In this document: in pieces, positions 17,733 through 25,810 of the stretch | Layout of the letters: every line of letters begins with the position of its first letter | Position numbering within the stretch: position 1 is the first letter of the stretch | Origin: Iamia majanohamensis | GTDB lineage: Bacteria > Actinomycetota > Acidimicrobiia > Acidimicrobiales > Iamiaceae | DNA: 64,000 nt | Direction of reading: 5' to 3' | Assembly (NCBI RefSeq): GCF_028532485.1 | Contig: NZ_CP116942.1 | Coordinates: 1,984,001 to 2,048,000, forward strand | Notes under the pieces: model-generated | Told to the model about the DNA's origin: nothing | Databases searched by the model: none | Seen by the model: only the letters and a program-made list of their open reading frames with translations | Position numbers and translations under genes: made by a program

Positions 17733-18413
17733 GTGGCCGACGACCCCCGACTCGACGACGCCGCCGACGAGCGGTCGGACGATGGGGTCCGCGACGAGGA
17801 CGTCGTCGAGCAGGACGTCGGCGCCGACCGGGCAGAGGACGACGACACGGCCGCCTCCGACGACGACGGCGGCGAGACCTCCGACGCCGAGCACACCGAC
17901 GCCCTGCCCGAGGACCTCGACGTCTCCGGCTACGTCGGGCCCTACGTCTTCCCCAACAACAACCGGCGCCGGGTCCCGGGCTACCTCTACCTCGGCATCG
18001 CCGTCATCTGCGTGGTGCTCTGGGTGATCGGTCGCGACGACCCCACCTCGGTCGTCAACGACGGGCTCCTCTGGGCCGCGGCCGCGCTGGTCGCCGCCGG
18101 GGCCTACTGCCTCATCTCCGGCTTCGACCTCGACGTCGACGAGCAGGACGCCCTCGTCATCGCGACCAAGCAGGTCGGCTTCCCCGTGGGCCACGCCTCG
18201 GCCCAGATGGGCTGGCGGGGCATCCGCAGCCGGCCCACCTGGCGCATCCTCTGCTACTCGGCCGAGGACCCGCCGGAGCAGCGGGCGCTGCTGCTGATCG
18301 ACGGCGTCGACGGCGAGGTCATCGACTGGTTCGTCGAGGACAACCCGGAGGACTGGAGCGACATGGACGGTGCCCTCACCGGCACCGGCAAGCCCTTCCC
18401 CACCGGGGGGTAG
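17733..18413 (+). CDS. Acidic-tailed two-helix membrane protein of unknown function
   Basis: 226 residues from the GTG at 17733. The first 60 residues are almost entirely Asp/Glu/Ala. Then VPGYLYLGIAVICVVLWVIG and a second stretch LLWAAAALVAAGAYCLISG form two membrane helices, followed by a soluble domain of about 95 residues rich in Trp and acidic residues. I recognise no named domain; similar genes occur beside the HIT/pgsA locus in actinobacteria. A TAGCGT hexamer ends 7 nt before the chosen GTG, favouring it over an in-frame start 57 nt upstream. Confidence 0.65.
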   Translation: MADDPRLDDAADERSDDGVRDEDVVEQDVGADRAEDDDTAASDDDGGETSDAEHTDALPEDLDVSGYVGPYVFPNNNRRRVPGYLYLGIAVICVVLWVIGRDDPTSVVNDGLLWAAAALVAAGAYCLISGFDLDVDEQDALVIATKQVGFPVGHASAQMGWRGIRSRPTWRILCYSAEDPPEQRALLLIDGVDGEVIDWFVEDNPEDWSDMDGALTGTGKPFPTGG

Positions 18414-18419
18414 CGAGCC

Positions 18420-19151
18420 TCAGCCCGGCCGGCCCAGGTGGCGGCGGAATAAGCGCTCCCGGAAGGCCCACTGCGTGCCGGTGGCGAGCACGACGTCGGC
18501 CCCGCCGGGCTGGGACACCACGGCGTGGCGGGTCGGGTCGCCGGCCACCCAGAGGTCGACGGGCCCGATCGGCGGCGGCCCGAGCGACCAGTGCAGGGTC
18601 GCCAGGGGGCAGGTCGCCTCCCCCTCGTTCCCCGTGTCCTCGATGGTCACGAACGAGATGTGGCGGAGCGTGCGTCCGGCGCGCCCGGTGACGCGGGCGA
18701 TGCCGTACTGCCCGGTCCGGGCCTGCCACAGGTGCGCGGCCAGGAGGTGCCGCACCCGACGGATCTGCGCCAGCTTCCAGCCGCTGAGGGCGAGGCCGGC
18801 CAGGGCGACGACGCCGAGCACCGGTGCGGCCCGCCCGGCCCCCTCCGACCCGCTCGAGAGCCAGACGGCCACCGTCACCACGGCAGCCACCGCGACGGCC
18901 GTCGAGGCCGCCAGGAGCACCAGCCACCGGGGGAGGGACCGGGTGACCGCCTCCAGGCCGTCGGCCGTCGGCGGGTGCTCGGCGGCCGGCCCCTCCGGGA
19001 TGAGGGAGGTCGGGAGCACCGCCCGACCAGGCCCCACGCCCCCGGCGGTCACGTCGCCCCCCGGCAGGTCCGTGGGGTGGGGACGCGACGATGTGGTCGG
19101 GTCGACCGAACGGCCCGGAGGTGCTGACGGGACGCGCCCCGGCGGGCGCAT
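18420..19151 (-). CDS. Two-helix membrane protein of unknown function
   Basis: 243 residues if the ATG at 19151 is used. After a Pro/Gly-rich N terminus come two hydrophobic spans (WLVLLAASTAVAVAAVVTVAV and APVLGVVALAGLALSGWKLA) and a soluble tail with RHISFVTIEDT and VDLWVAGDPTRHAVV, which reads like a small beta domain. No family recognised. The open frame continues upstream to 19676 but that part lies antisense to the reductase gene and has no coding character. A purine-rich GGGAGGGAGG lies about 17 nt upstream of 19151. A shorter GTG start at 19052 is also possible. It converges on its neighbour with 6 bp between stops. Confidence 0.6.
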   Translation of the reverse strand: MRPPGRVPSAPPGRSVDPTTSSRPHPTDLPGGDVTAGGVGPGRAVLPTSLIPEGPAAEHPPTADGLEAVTRSLPRWLVLLAASTAVAVAAVVTVAVWLSSGSEGAGRAAPVLGVVALAGLALSGWKLAQIRRVRHLLAAHLWQARTGQYGIARVTGRAGRTLRHISFVTIEDTGNEGEATCPLATLHWSLGPPPIGPVDLWVAGDPTRHAVVSQPGGADVVLATGTQWAFRERLFRRHLGRPG

Positions 19152-19371
19152 GCCTGTCCCCACCGTCCTCCCTCCCGAGCACGGGGCGACGGTACCCCTC
19201 GATCGGCGAGGGTGCCGGCGTGCGAGCGTCGTCGCGATGCTCGTGCACCAGGCTCGGTCCCGACTCGGGAGACGTGCTGCGACCCGCTCTTTGGTGGACC
19301 GATCAGTCCTCGGGGCGGGTGGCGTCTGAGCCCTCGACCGGCCCACGAGGGGCCCGACCAGGAGGTGCCCC

Positions 19372-19923
19372 ATGGCCCGCACGACCACCGCCCACATGTT
19401 CTCCTCGGCCAACGGCGTCTCGGAGGCACCGGACCGGTTCCAGCACGACGCCTTCGGCGAGGCCGAGGGGGAGATGATGGGCAGGACCCTGGCCGGGGTC
19501 ACCGACGTGGTCATGGGCCGGGCCCTGTGGCAGGAGTGGTCGGAGTACTGGTCTGCGGCGGGCGACGCCGACCCCTTCGGGTCGTTCATCAACCCGGTGC
19601 GCAAGCACGTGATCTCCTCGACCCTCGCGGGCGAGCTGGGCTGGAACAGCACCCTGGTCGAGGGTGACCCCGTCACCTACGTGCGGGACCTGAAGGCGGC
19701 CGACGGCGGGCCCATCACCGTCGCCGGCGGCGTCGAGACGGTGCGGAGCCTGTTCCTCGCCGGTGTCGTCGACCGCCTGATCCTCACCGTGCACCCGGCG
19801 ATCACCGGCGAGGGTCGCCGCCTCTTCGACGACTCGGTGCCGCTCACCCGCCTCACCCTCGTCGAGGGGACCACCACCCCCGCCGGCAACGCCGTGCTCA
19901 CCTACGCCCTGCGGGCGGACTGA
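19372..19923 (+). CDS. Dihydrofolate reductase / RibD C-terminal family protein
   Basis: 183 residues with the RibD_C layout: MARTTTAHMFSSANGV at the N terminus, VVMGRALWQEW, KHVISSTLAGELGWNSTLV, ITVAGGVETVRSLFLAGVVDRLILTVHPAITGEGRRLF. This last part is the NADPH-binding/reductase signature of the stand-alone DHFR-like actinobacterial proteins. They are probably NADPH-dependent reductases of unknown substrate rather than true folate enzymes. A clear AGGAGG site precedes the ATG. Confidence 0.85.
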   Translation: MARTTTAHMFSSANGVSEAPDRFQHDAFGEAEGEMMGRTLAGVTDVVMGRALWQEWSEYWSAAGDADPFGSFINPVRKHVISSTLAGELGWNSTLVEGDPVTYVRDLKAADGGPITVAGGVETVRSLFLAGVVDRLILTVHPAITGEGRRLFDDSVPLTRLTLVEGTTTPAGNAVLTYALRAD

Positions 19924-19926
19924 GGG

Positions 19927-19947
19927 GCGGCCGAGCCCGGCGGCCGC
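19927..19947. terminator. Bidirectional hairpin between convergent genes
   Basis: GCGGCCG, a 7-nt loop, CGGCCGC. It fills most of the 29-bp space between two convergent stop codons. Confidence 0.55.
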
Positions 19948-19952
19948 TCCGC

Positions 19953-20513
19953 TCAGCCCCCGGCGTCGCCGGACGCCCCTCCACCGGCCAGGGCCGCCTC
20001 GGCGTCGGCCAGGTGGTGGACGGCCTCGTGCAGGGTGAAGCGGGCCATGCCCGCCACCGTGAAGTGCTCGCCGGCGCGGCGGACGGCCCGGCGGTCCCAG
20101 GCCGCACCGGGCGGGATCGCCTCGACCGCGGCGGCCAGGGCGCCGAGGCTGGCCTCGACCCCACCGGCGACGAGGCCGGGGTCCTGGGCCGCGTAGGCCT
20201 GCTCGTCCACCGCGGCCTCGTGGTCCCACCAGCCGAGCTCGGGGTCGTCCTCCACCAGGGTGAGGGCGATGCGCTGGTCGAACACGGTGACGGCGTCGCG
20301 CACGTGGCAGGCCAGCTCCAGCGCGCACCAGGTGGTGGGCTCGGGCCGACGTCGCAGGTCGTCGGGGGCCGACGTCTCCAGCAGCGCCCGCCAGCCGGCG
20401 GCGGTGGCGCGCAGGTCGGCCCCGAGGCCGTCGAGCGGGTGCTCGGCGGGGTCGAACCCGCACTGGGGGCAGGCCTCGGCCTGCACCCGCGTCCAGTCCC
20501 ATCCCTCGGCCAC
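19953..20513 (-). CDS. DinB/YfiT-like protein
   Basis: 186 residues from a GTG at 20513. It opens with a small Cys pair (CPQCGFD) and then the four-helix DinB pattern: WRALLETSAPDDL, LACHVRDAVTVFDQRIAL and HEAVHHLADAEAAL near the end, giving the His ligands for a divalent metal. Relatives include bacillithiol/mycothiol-type transferases and maleylpyruvate isomerase-like proteins; the activity here is not determined. A longer in-frame reading upstream has no coding character. Confidence 0.75.
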   Translation of the reverse strand: MAEGWDWTRVQAEACPQCGFDPAEHPLDGLGADLRATAAGWRALLETSAPDDLRRRPEPTTWCALELACHVRDAVTVFDQRIALTLVEDDPELGWWDHEAAVDEQAYAAQDPGLVAGGVEASLGALAAAVEAIPPGAAWDRRAVRRAGEHFTVAGMARFTLHEAVHHLADAEAALAGGGASGDAGG

Positions 20514-20691
20514 GGCCCCACCCTGCCCCACGCGCCCCCCGGGCGCCGAGGTCGGCCGGAGCGCGAGGCAGCCCCGGCGATCGAGCGCTCCGCGCCGCAT
20601 GCGGCGCCGCGGCCGCGCCGAGGTCGCGCGGGGTGCCCGTCGTGCCCGGGCCGGCGGGGCTCAGCCCGCGTCGGGTCCGGGCCCGCCGCCG

Positions 20692-22761
20692 TCAGGCGTC
20701 GGTGTCGGCCAGGTCCCGGCGGGCCGCCTCGACCAGGTGGTCGGGCACCGGCTCGTAGGAGAGGGGCTCGACGTGGAACCGGCCCCGCCCGCCGGTGAGG
20801 GAGCGGAGCTCGACGGCGTAGCGGCGCAGCTCGGCCTCGGGCACCGCCGCGGTGACGACCTGCTCGCCGTCGTCGCCCGGCTCGGAGCCCTCGATGCGGC
20901 CCCGGCGCGACGCCAGGTCGCCCATCACGTCGCCCTGGGCGTCGACCGGCACGGTGACCTCGACCCGGGCCACCGGCTCGAGCAGCGACGGCTCGGCCCG
21001 GGCCAGGGCCTCCCGCAGGGCGAGGCGGGCCGCAGCCCGGAACGCCATCTCCGAGGAGTCGACGCTGTGCTCCTTGCCGTCGGTGAGGGTGACGGCCACG
21101 TCGACCACCGGGTGCCCGAGCGGCCCGCCGTGGGCCAGGGTCTCCTCGACCCCCTTCTCCACCGCCGGGACGTAGCCCTTGGAGATGGCGCCGCCGACGA
21201 TGCGGCTGGTGAAGGTGGTGCCCGACCCGGGCGGGAGGGGCTCGACCACCAGCGTGCAGACCGCGAACTGGCCGTGGCCGCCGGTCTGCTTCTTGTGGCG
21301 CCCCTCGGCCTCGGCCCGGCGGGCGATGGTCTCCCGGTAGGCGATGGCCACCTCCTCGGTGTCGACGCCGACCCCCATCTGGGTCTCCAGCCGCTCCAGG
21401 GCCAGCGACAGGTGGGCGTCGCCCACGCCCCGCAGGAGGGTCTGGTGGGTGGCGTCGTCGCGCACGACGTGGAGGGCGGGGTCCTCCTCCACCAGGCGGT
21501 GGAGGGCGGGGGCGAGGCGGTCCTCGTCGGCCGGGGTGCGGGGGCGGATGGCGACGGCCAGCACCGGCTCGGGCGGGTGCAGGGGAGGGGCGGTCACCGG
21601 CCGGCCCCGGGGGGCGAGGGTGTCGCCGGTGGCGGTGCCCGTCAGCTTGGCCACCGCCCCGATCTCGCCCGCCACCAGCTCGTCGACGGGCTCCTGGCTG
21701 CCGCCCCGGATGCGCAGCAGGGCGTGCAGGCGCTCGTCGGCGCCCGAGCGGCTGTTGACCAGGTGGTCGTCGCCCCGGATCGTGCCCGACAGGACCCGGA
21801 ACAGCGACAGGTGGCCGACGAAGCGGTCGGCGAGGGTGCGGAAGACGAAGGCGAGCGGCGGCCCGTCCGGGTCGGGGGCGACCTCGACGGTGGTGTCGCC
21901 CGCGGTGACCGTGACCGGGGGGCGGTCGAGGGGGGAGGGGCCGATCTCGCAGATGAGGTCGGCCAGCCGGTCGACGGCCACCTCGCCGGTGCCCGAGCCG
22001 CACACCACGGGGAAGACGGTGGCGTCGTCGACCCCGACGGCCAGCGTGCGCTCCAGCTCCTCGACCGACGGCACGTCGCCGTCGAGGTAGCGCTCCAGCA
22101 GGTCGTCGTCGGCCACCACGATGCCCTCGACCAGGTTGTCGTGGACCCGGCGCTCCTGGTCCTCCATGGCCTCCGGGATGGGCCCGGTGGTGGCCCGGCC
22201 GTCCTCGTAGAGGTGGGCGGTGTCGGAGAGGAGGTCGGCCACGCCCACGAAGTCGGCCTCGGCGCCGATGGGCAGCTCGAGCGGGGCGACGCCGGCACCG
22301 AAGCGGTCCCGCAGGTCGTCGAGGGTGGCGGCGAAGGAGGCCCGGTCGCGGTCGAGCTTGCTCACGAACACCATGCGGGGCACCCCGGCGGCCGCCGCCG
22401 CCCGCCAGGCCACCTCGGTGCCGACCTGGACGCCGTCGACCGCGCTGACCACGAACACGGCCAGGTCGGCCACCCGCAGGGCGGCCTCCACGTCGGCCCC
22501 GAAGTCGGGGTCGCCCGGGGTGTCGAGGAGGGTGATGCGGTGGCCCCTCCACTCGAGGGGCAGCACCGACAGCGCCACCGAGTGGCCCCGCGCCCTCTCG
22601 GCCGGGTCGTGGTCGCTGGTGGTGGTGCCGTCCTCGACCCGGCCCCGTCGAGAGATGGCCCCCGACAGGTGGAGGAGGGCCTCGGCGAGGGTGGTCTTGC
22701 CGGCGCCGGCGTGGCCGACGAGGGCCACGTTGCGGATGCGGTCCGGGGGGAACGGGGCCAT
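20692..22761 (-). CDS. Elongation factor G-like GTPase (FusA2 type)
   Basis: 689 residues with the five-domain EF-G plan. G1 is GHAGAGKTT, G3 is DTPGDPDF and G4 is SKLDRDRA in place of the usual NKMD. Domain IV segments include HKKQTGGHGQFAVC and GYVPAVEKGVEE; the C-terminal domain ends RFHVEPLSYEPVP. Mycobacterial FusA2 and related EF-G-like proteins share the altered G4. Their role is not translocation in normal growth as far as known, and may be ribosome rescue or stress. The effector/switch I region is also atypical (SDHDPAERARGHSVALSV). ATG start with GGAGGTGAGG site. It diverges from pgsA. Confidence 0.9.
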   Translation of the reverse strand: MAPFPPDRIRNVALVGHAGAGKTTLAEALLHLSGAISRRGRVEDGTTTSDHDPAERARGHSVALSVLPLEWRGHRITLLDTPGDPDFGADVEAALRVADLAVFVVSAVDGVQVGTEVAWRAAAAAGVPRMVFVSKLDRDRASFAATLDDLRDRFGAGVAPLELPIGAEADFVGVADLLSDTAHLYEDGRATTGPIPEAMEDQERRVHDNLVEGIVVADDDLLERYLDGDVPSVEELERTLAVGVDDATVFPVVCGSGTGEVAVDRLADLICEIGPSPLDRPPVTVTAGDTTVEVAPDPDGPPLAFVFRTLADRFVGHLSLFRVLSGTIRGDDHLVNSRSGADERLHALLRIRGGSQEPVDELVAGEIGAVAKLTGTATGDTLAPRGRPVTAPPLHPPEPVLAVAIRPRTPADEDRLAPALHRLVEEDPALHVVRDDATHQTLLRGVGDAHLSLALERLETQMGVGVDTEEVAIAYRETIARRAEAEGRHKKQTGGHGQFAVCTLVVEPLPPGSGTTFTSRIVGGAISKGYVPAVEKGVEETLAHGGPLGHPVVDVAVTLTDGKEHSVDSSEMAFRAAARLALREALARAEPSLLEPVARVEVTVPVDAQGDVMGDLASRRGRIEGSEPGDDGEQVVTAAVPEAELRRYAVELRSLTGGRGRFHVEPLSYEPVPDHLVEAARRDLADTDA

Positions 22762-22940
22762 GGCACCTCACCTCCGACGGCGGGCGGGCGGCCACGGTAC
22801 CGCCGTCCGGGGGACCATGACAGGTGTCATAGCGTGCCAGACTGCGGGGAGGGGTGGACCGCCCACCCGCCCGGGGCATGCTTCCCAGGACCCGGATGCG
22901 CTGCTAACTTCTGCAAGCGCACCCACTGGAGGGAAGACCG

Positions 22941-23678
22941 ATGTTCGACGGTCAGTTCCGCACCCAGGCCGAGAAGGGGCTCCGCCCCATCGGCCACAGC
23001 ATCCGCAAGACCGGCATCACCGCCGACCACCTCACCATCCTCGGGGTGGTCATGGCCGGGGCGGCCTCGCTCGCCATCGCCAACGGCGCCCTCCGCCTGG
23101 GCCTCCTCCTTCTCGTCCTCTGCGCCGTGCCCGACGTGCTCGACGGCGCGGTGGCCAAGGCCTCCGGCACGGCCTCGCCCCGCGGCGCCTTCTTCGACTC
23201 GGTCATGGACCGGGTCTCCGACGCCTTCCTGCTCGGCGGCATGGCCTGGTACCTCTCCACCACCAACCCGGGCCGCATCGCGGTGCTGCCGCTGGCCGTG
23301 CTGGCCGCCTCGCTCATCATCTCCTACGAGCGGGCCAAGGCCGAGTCGCTGGGCTACGACGCCAAGGGCGGGATCATGGAGCGGGCCGAGCGCCTGGTGC
23401 TCATCGGCCTCGCCCTCCTCTTCCAGCCGGCCATGATCGTGCTGCTCTGGATCATGCTCGCGGCCACCGTGTTCACCGCCGGCCAGCGCTTCGCCAAGGT
23501 CTGGAAGCAGGCCAGCGCCACCGTCCCGCCCAGCCCCGCCGCCGCCCGCCTCCGGGCCCGCCGGCGCAGCCGGGTGAGCCGCACCGCGGCCCGCCGGGCC
23601 CAGGGCCGGGCCACCACCCGGGAGCGCTTCGCCGGCCGCGACCGCATCGGCACCCGCCGCCGTCCCGACGCCGGCTGA
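22941..23678 (+). CDS. pgsA: CDP-alcohol phosphatidyltransferase (phosphatidylinositol phosphate synthase type)
   Basis: 245 residues with about five membrane spans. The CDP-alcohol phosphotransferase motif is DVLDGAVAK followed eight residues later by RGAFFDSVMD, supplying the four conserved aspartates. The usual AR after DGxx is AK here. In mycobacteria the gene at this position makes phosphatidylinositol phosphate from CDP-diacylglycerol and inositol phosphate, the base of PIMs. A basic tail of 60 residues (RARRRSRVSRTAARRA) is extra. TAACTT some 40 nt upstream and GGAGGG form a leadered promoter and ribosome site. Eleven bases separate it from the acyltransferase gene. Confidence 0.88.
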   Translation: MFDGQFRTQAEKGLRPIGHSIRKTGITADHLTILGVVMAGAASLAIANGALRLGLLLLVLCAVPDVLDGAVAKASGTASPRGAFFDSVMDRVSDAFLLGGMAWYLSTTNPGRIAVLPLAVLAASLIISYERAKAESLGYDAKGGIMERAERLVLIGLALLFQPAMIVLLWIMLAATVFTAGQRFAKVWKQASATVPPSPAAARLRARRRSRVSRTAARRAQGRATTRERFAGRDRIGTRRRPDAG

Positions 23679-23688
23679 CGCCCCACCG

Positions 23689-24630
23689 TTGGCGCGGCCC
23701 GACCCCACCTACCTCGCGTACCGCGCCGGCTCGGCCGTCTCGCGGGCCCTGCCGGCCCGCGCCGTCCCCGCCGCCGCCGACGTCGCCGGGCGCGTCGCCT
23801 CCCGGGTGCTGCCGTCGCGGCGCCTCATCGTGGAGCGCAACCTGCGCCGGGTCCACGGCGACGACCTCGACGGCGCCGCCCTCGCCCGGGCCGTCGACGG
23901 CACCTTCTCCTCCTACGCCCACTACTGGCTGGAGTCGTTCCGCCTGCCCGGCAGCGACCCCGACCTGCTCGACGAGAAGATGACCGTCGTCGGCCTGGAG
24001 CACGTGCAGGCCGGGCTCGACGCCGGCACCGGGTCGATCCTCGCCCTGCCCCACCTGGGGGCCTGGGAGTGGGCCGCGTTCTGGCTCACCGAGGTGAAGG
24101 GCATGGACGTCAGCGTCGTGGTCGAGCCCATCGAGCCGCCCGAGCTGGCCGACTGGTTCGTCGGCCTGCGCGAGGCGCTGGGCATGGAGGTCATCACCCT
24201 CGGCCCCCACGCCGGCGCCGCCTGCAGCAAGGCCCTGAAGCAGAACCGGGTGCTGGCCCTGCTCTGCGACCGCGACCTGGGCGGCGGCGGCATCCCCGTC
24301 GACCTCCTCGGCGAGGCCACCACCCTCCCCGGCGGGCCCGCCACCCTCGCCCTGCGCACCGGCGCCCCGCTGATCCCGGCCATCGTCACCTTCGACATCG
24401 ACGGCGGCCACCTGGGCCAGGCCGACCCGCCGCTCGACACCACCCGCACCGGCTCGCTCCGCCAGGACGTGGCCCGGGTGACCCAGGACCTGGCCCACGC
24501 CCTCGAGCGCCTCATCCGCCGGGCCCCGGACCAGTGGCACCTGCTCCAGCCCAACTGGCCCTCGGACCACGCCGCCCTCGCGGCCGCCGGCCTGGCCCCA
24601 CCCCCGGAGCCGTCTTCCCCCGACACCTGA
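23689..24630 (+). CDS. LpxL/HtrB-type acyltransferase, PIM acyltransferase PatA-like
   Basis: 313 residues, TTG start. It matches the lauroyl/PIM acyltransferase family: RRLIVERNLRRVHG, then LALPHLGAWEWAAFWL (HxxxxE catalytic motif), a middle LLCDRDLGGGGIPVDLLGE, and GAPLIPAIVTFD. The C terminus has QWHLLQPNWPSD, close to the family ending. By position directly behind pgsA it is expected to acylate a phosphatidylinositol mannoside on the inner membrane face (Rv2611c/PatA analogue). It is co-transcribed with pgsA. Confidence 0.87.
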   Translation: MARPDPTYLAYRAGSAVSRALPARAVPAAADVAGRVASRVLPSRRLIVERNLRRVHGDDLDGAALARAVDGTFSSYAHYWLESFRLPGSDPDLLDEKMTVVGLEHVQAGLDAGTGSILALPHLGAWEWAAFWLTEVKGMDVSVVVEPIEPPELADWFVGLREALGMEVITLGPHAGAACSKALKQNRVLALLCDRDLGGGGIPVDLLGEATTLPGGPATLALRTGAPLIPAIVTFDIDGGHLGQADPPLDTTRTGSLRQDVARVTQDLAHALERLIRRAPDQWHLLQPNWPSDHAALAAAGLAPPPEPSSPDT

Positions 24631-24698
24631 CGCCCGGCGCTCCGGCGTCGGCCCGTCCCCCGGTCCGCCCCCTCGCCTCGGGGCACGGTCCCCGCAAC

Positions 24699-24741
24699 CC
24701 TGCGGCACATGCGGGACGAGACCGCCGTCATCTGCCGCAGG
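24699..24741 (+). repeat. 43-bp palindromic-end repeat, family 1, copy C
   Basis: Starts CCTGCGGCA and ends TGCCGCAGG, with GACCGC at unit positions 22-27. A solitary copy between the convergent acyltransferase and acetolactate decarboxylase genes. Confidence 0.75.
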
Positions 24742-24776
24742 TTCGTCACCCACGGACGGGACGGGCGCGCAGGGGC

Positions 24777-25586
24777 TCAGGGGTGGGGGCGGCCCTCGAC
24801 GGCGGCGATCTCGGCGGCTCGGTCGCGGCCGTGGGCGTGGAGGGCGGCGTCGACGTGGTCGGGCACCTCGACGTGGAGGGCGTCGGTGGCCTCGACCTGC
24901 AGGGTCCCCTCGCTGAGGGCCAGGGCCATGAGGTGGCCGCCGGCGGTGCGGTCCTCGGTGAGGAGGTGGAGGTGCCAGCCCGGCACCTCGAGGCCGTCGG
25001 TGCCGTCGGGGAACCGGAACCCCACCACGGTGCCGACCACGTCGACCAGCTCCCACTCCCGCTGGTGGGACACGACCTCGGTGAGCGGCGGGTAGGGCGG
25101 CTCCTGGCGGGCCACGCTGCGCACCCGGGCCCGGGCCACGGCGCCGTCGATGCGCACGGCGAGGACGGTGGCGCCCGGCGGCGACGCGGCCTCGATGGCG
25201 GCCCCGACGGCGTCGAGGTCGGCGCACGGCCCCAGCGCCACCGCGGGGCCGGGGCTGAAGCGGCAGACCACGGCGAACGGCGTGCCCTCGTCGGGCGCCA
25301 CCGCCCGCACCGCGCCCGAGGCGGCGACCACCCAGGCCTCGCCGTCGAGGACGACGAGCTCGCCGTCGAGGTGGTCGACGGTGCCGATGCCGAGGTCGCC
25401 GTGGGCGAGCAGCTCGCCCACCGTCAGGTCGCCCTCGTAGGCCCCGTCGAGCAGGGCCTCGATGGTCGAGGTCTGGAAGGCGTCGCCGACCCGCTCCTCG
25501 CCGGCGGCCAGCTCGGCGGCGGCGTGGGCCCGGTCGACCAGCCCCACGTGCAGGGCTCCGACGAGGCGGTGGTCGACGATCTCCAC
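24777..25586 (-). CDS. budA: Alpha-acetolactate decarboxylase
   Basis: 269 residues. The family signatures are plain: FQTSTIEALLDGAYEGDLTV near the N terminus, HGDLGIGTVDHLDGELVV, RQEPPYPPLTEVVSHQ and GWHLHLLTEDRTAGGHL, which holds the zinc-binding histidines. It converts acetolactate to acetoin. No acetolactate synthase or butanediol dehydrogenase gene is adjacent. The GTG at 25586 is taken because TACGCT ends exactly 6 nt before it; GTG at 25589 would add one residue. It sits inside an otherwise lipid-related actinobacterial block. Confidence 0.92.
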   Translation of the reverse strand: MEIVDHRLVGALHVGLVDRAHAAAELAAGEERVGDAFQTSTIEALLDGAYEGDLTVGELLAHGDLGIGTVDHLDGELVVLDGEAWVVAASGAVRAVAPDEGTPFAVVCRFSPGPAVALGPCADLDAVGAAIEAASPPGATVLAVRIDGAVARARVRSVARQEPPYPPLTEVVSHQREWELVDVVGTVVGFRFPDGTDGLEVPGWHLHLLTEDRTAGGHLMALALSEGTLQVEATDALHVEVPDHVDAALHAHGRDRAAEIAAVEGRPHP

Positions 25587-25592
25587 CACCGG

Positions 25593-25598
25593 AGCGTA
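25593..25598 (-). promoter_or_regulatory. Leaderless -10 element of the acetolactate decarboxylase gene
   Basis: TACGCT on the minus strand, 6 nt from the GTG start. Confidence 0.55.
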
Positions 25599-25810
25599 GG
25601 AGCCCGCCGGCCCAGGGTGGCCCGGCGCCGAGCCGATCGCCGCCGGCGCCCCCGTGGGCCCTCCTCGGGGTCACCGGTGCGCTCGCCCCCGGGTGCGCGG
25701 CGGCCGCGCCGTCGCGGCCCCGGAGGGCCCGCCCGCCGCGCCCTCCGCAGGGCACGCGCGCCGTCGAGGCGTCCGGGCACCGTGAGGAGGCCACGTGTCA
25801 TGCTGTGCCG

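Noticed and set aside
19152-19676. N-terminal extension of the minus-strand membrane protein
   Set aside because: This part is antisense to the DHFR-like gene and lacks coding character. The start at 19151 was used.
20260-23436. Long plus-strand frame of over 1,000 codons
   Set aside because: Antisense to the EF-G-like and DinB-like genes, no domain, biased composition.
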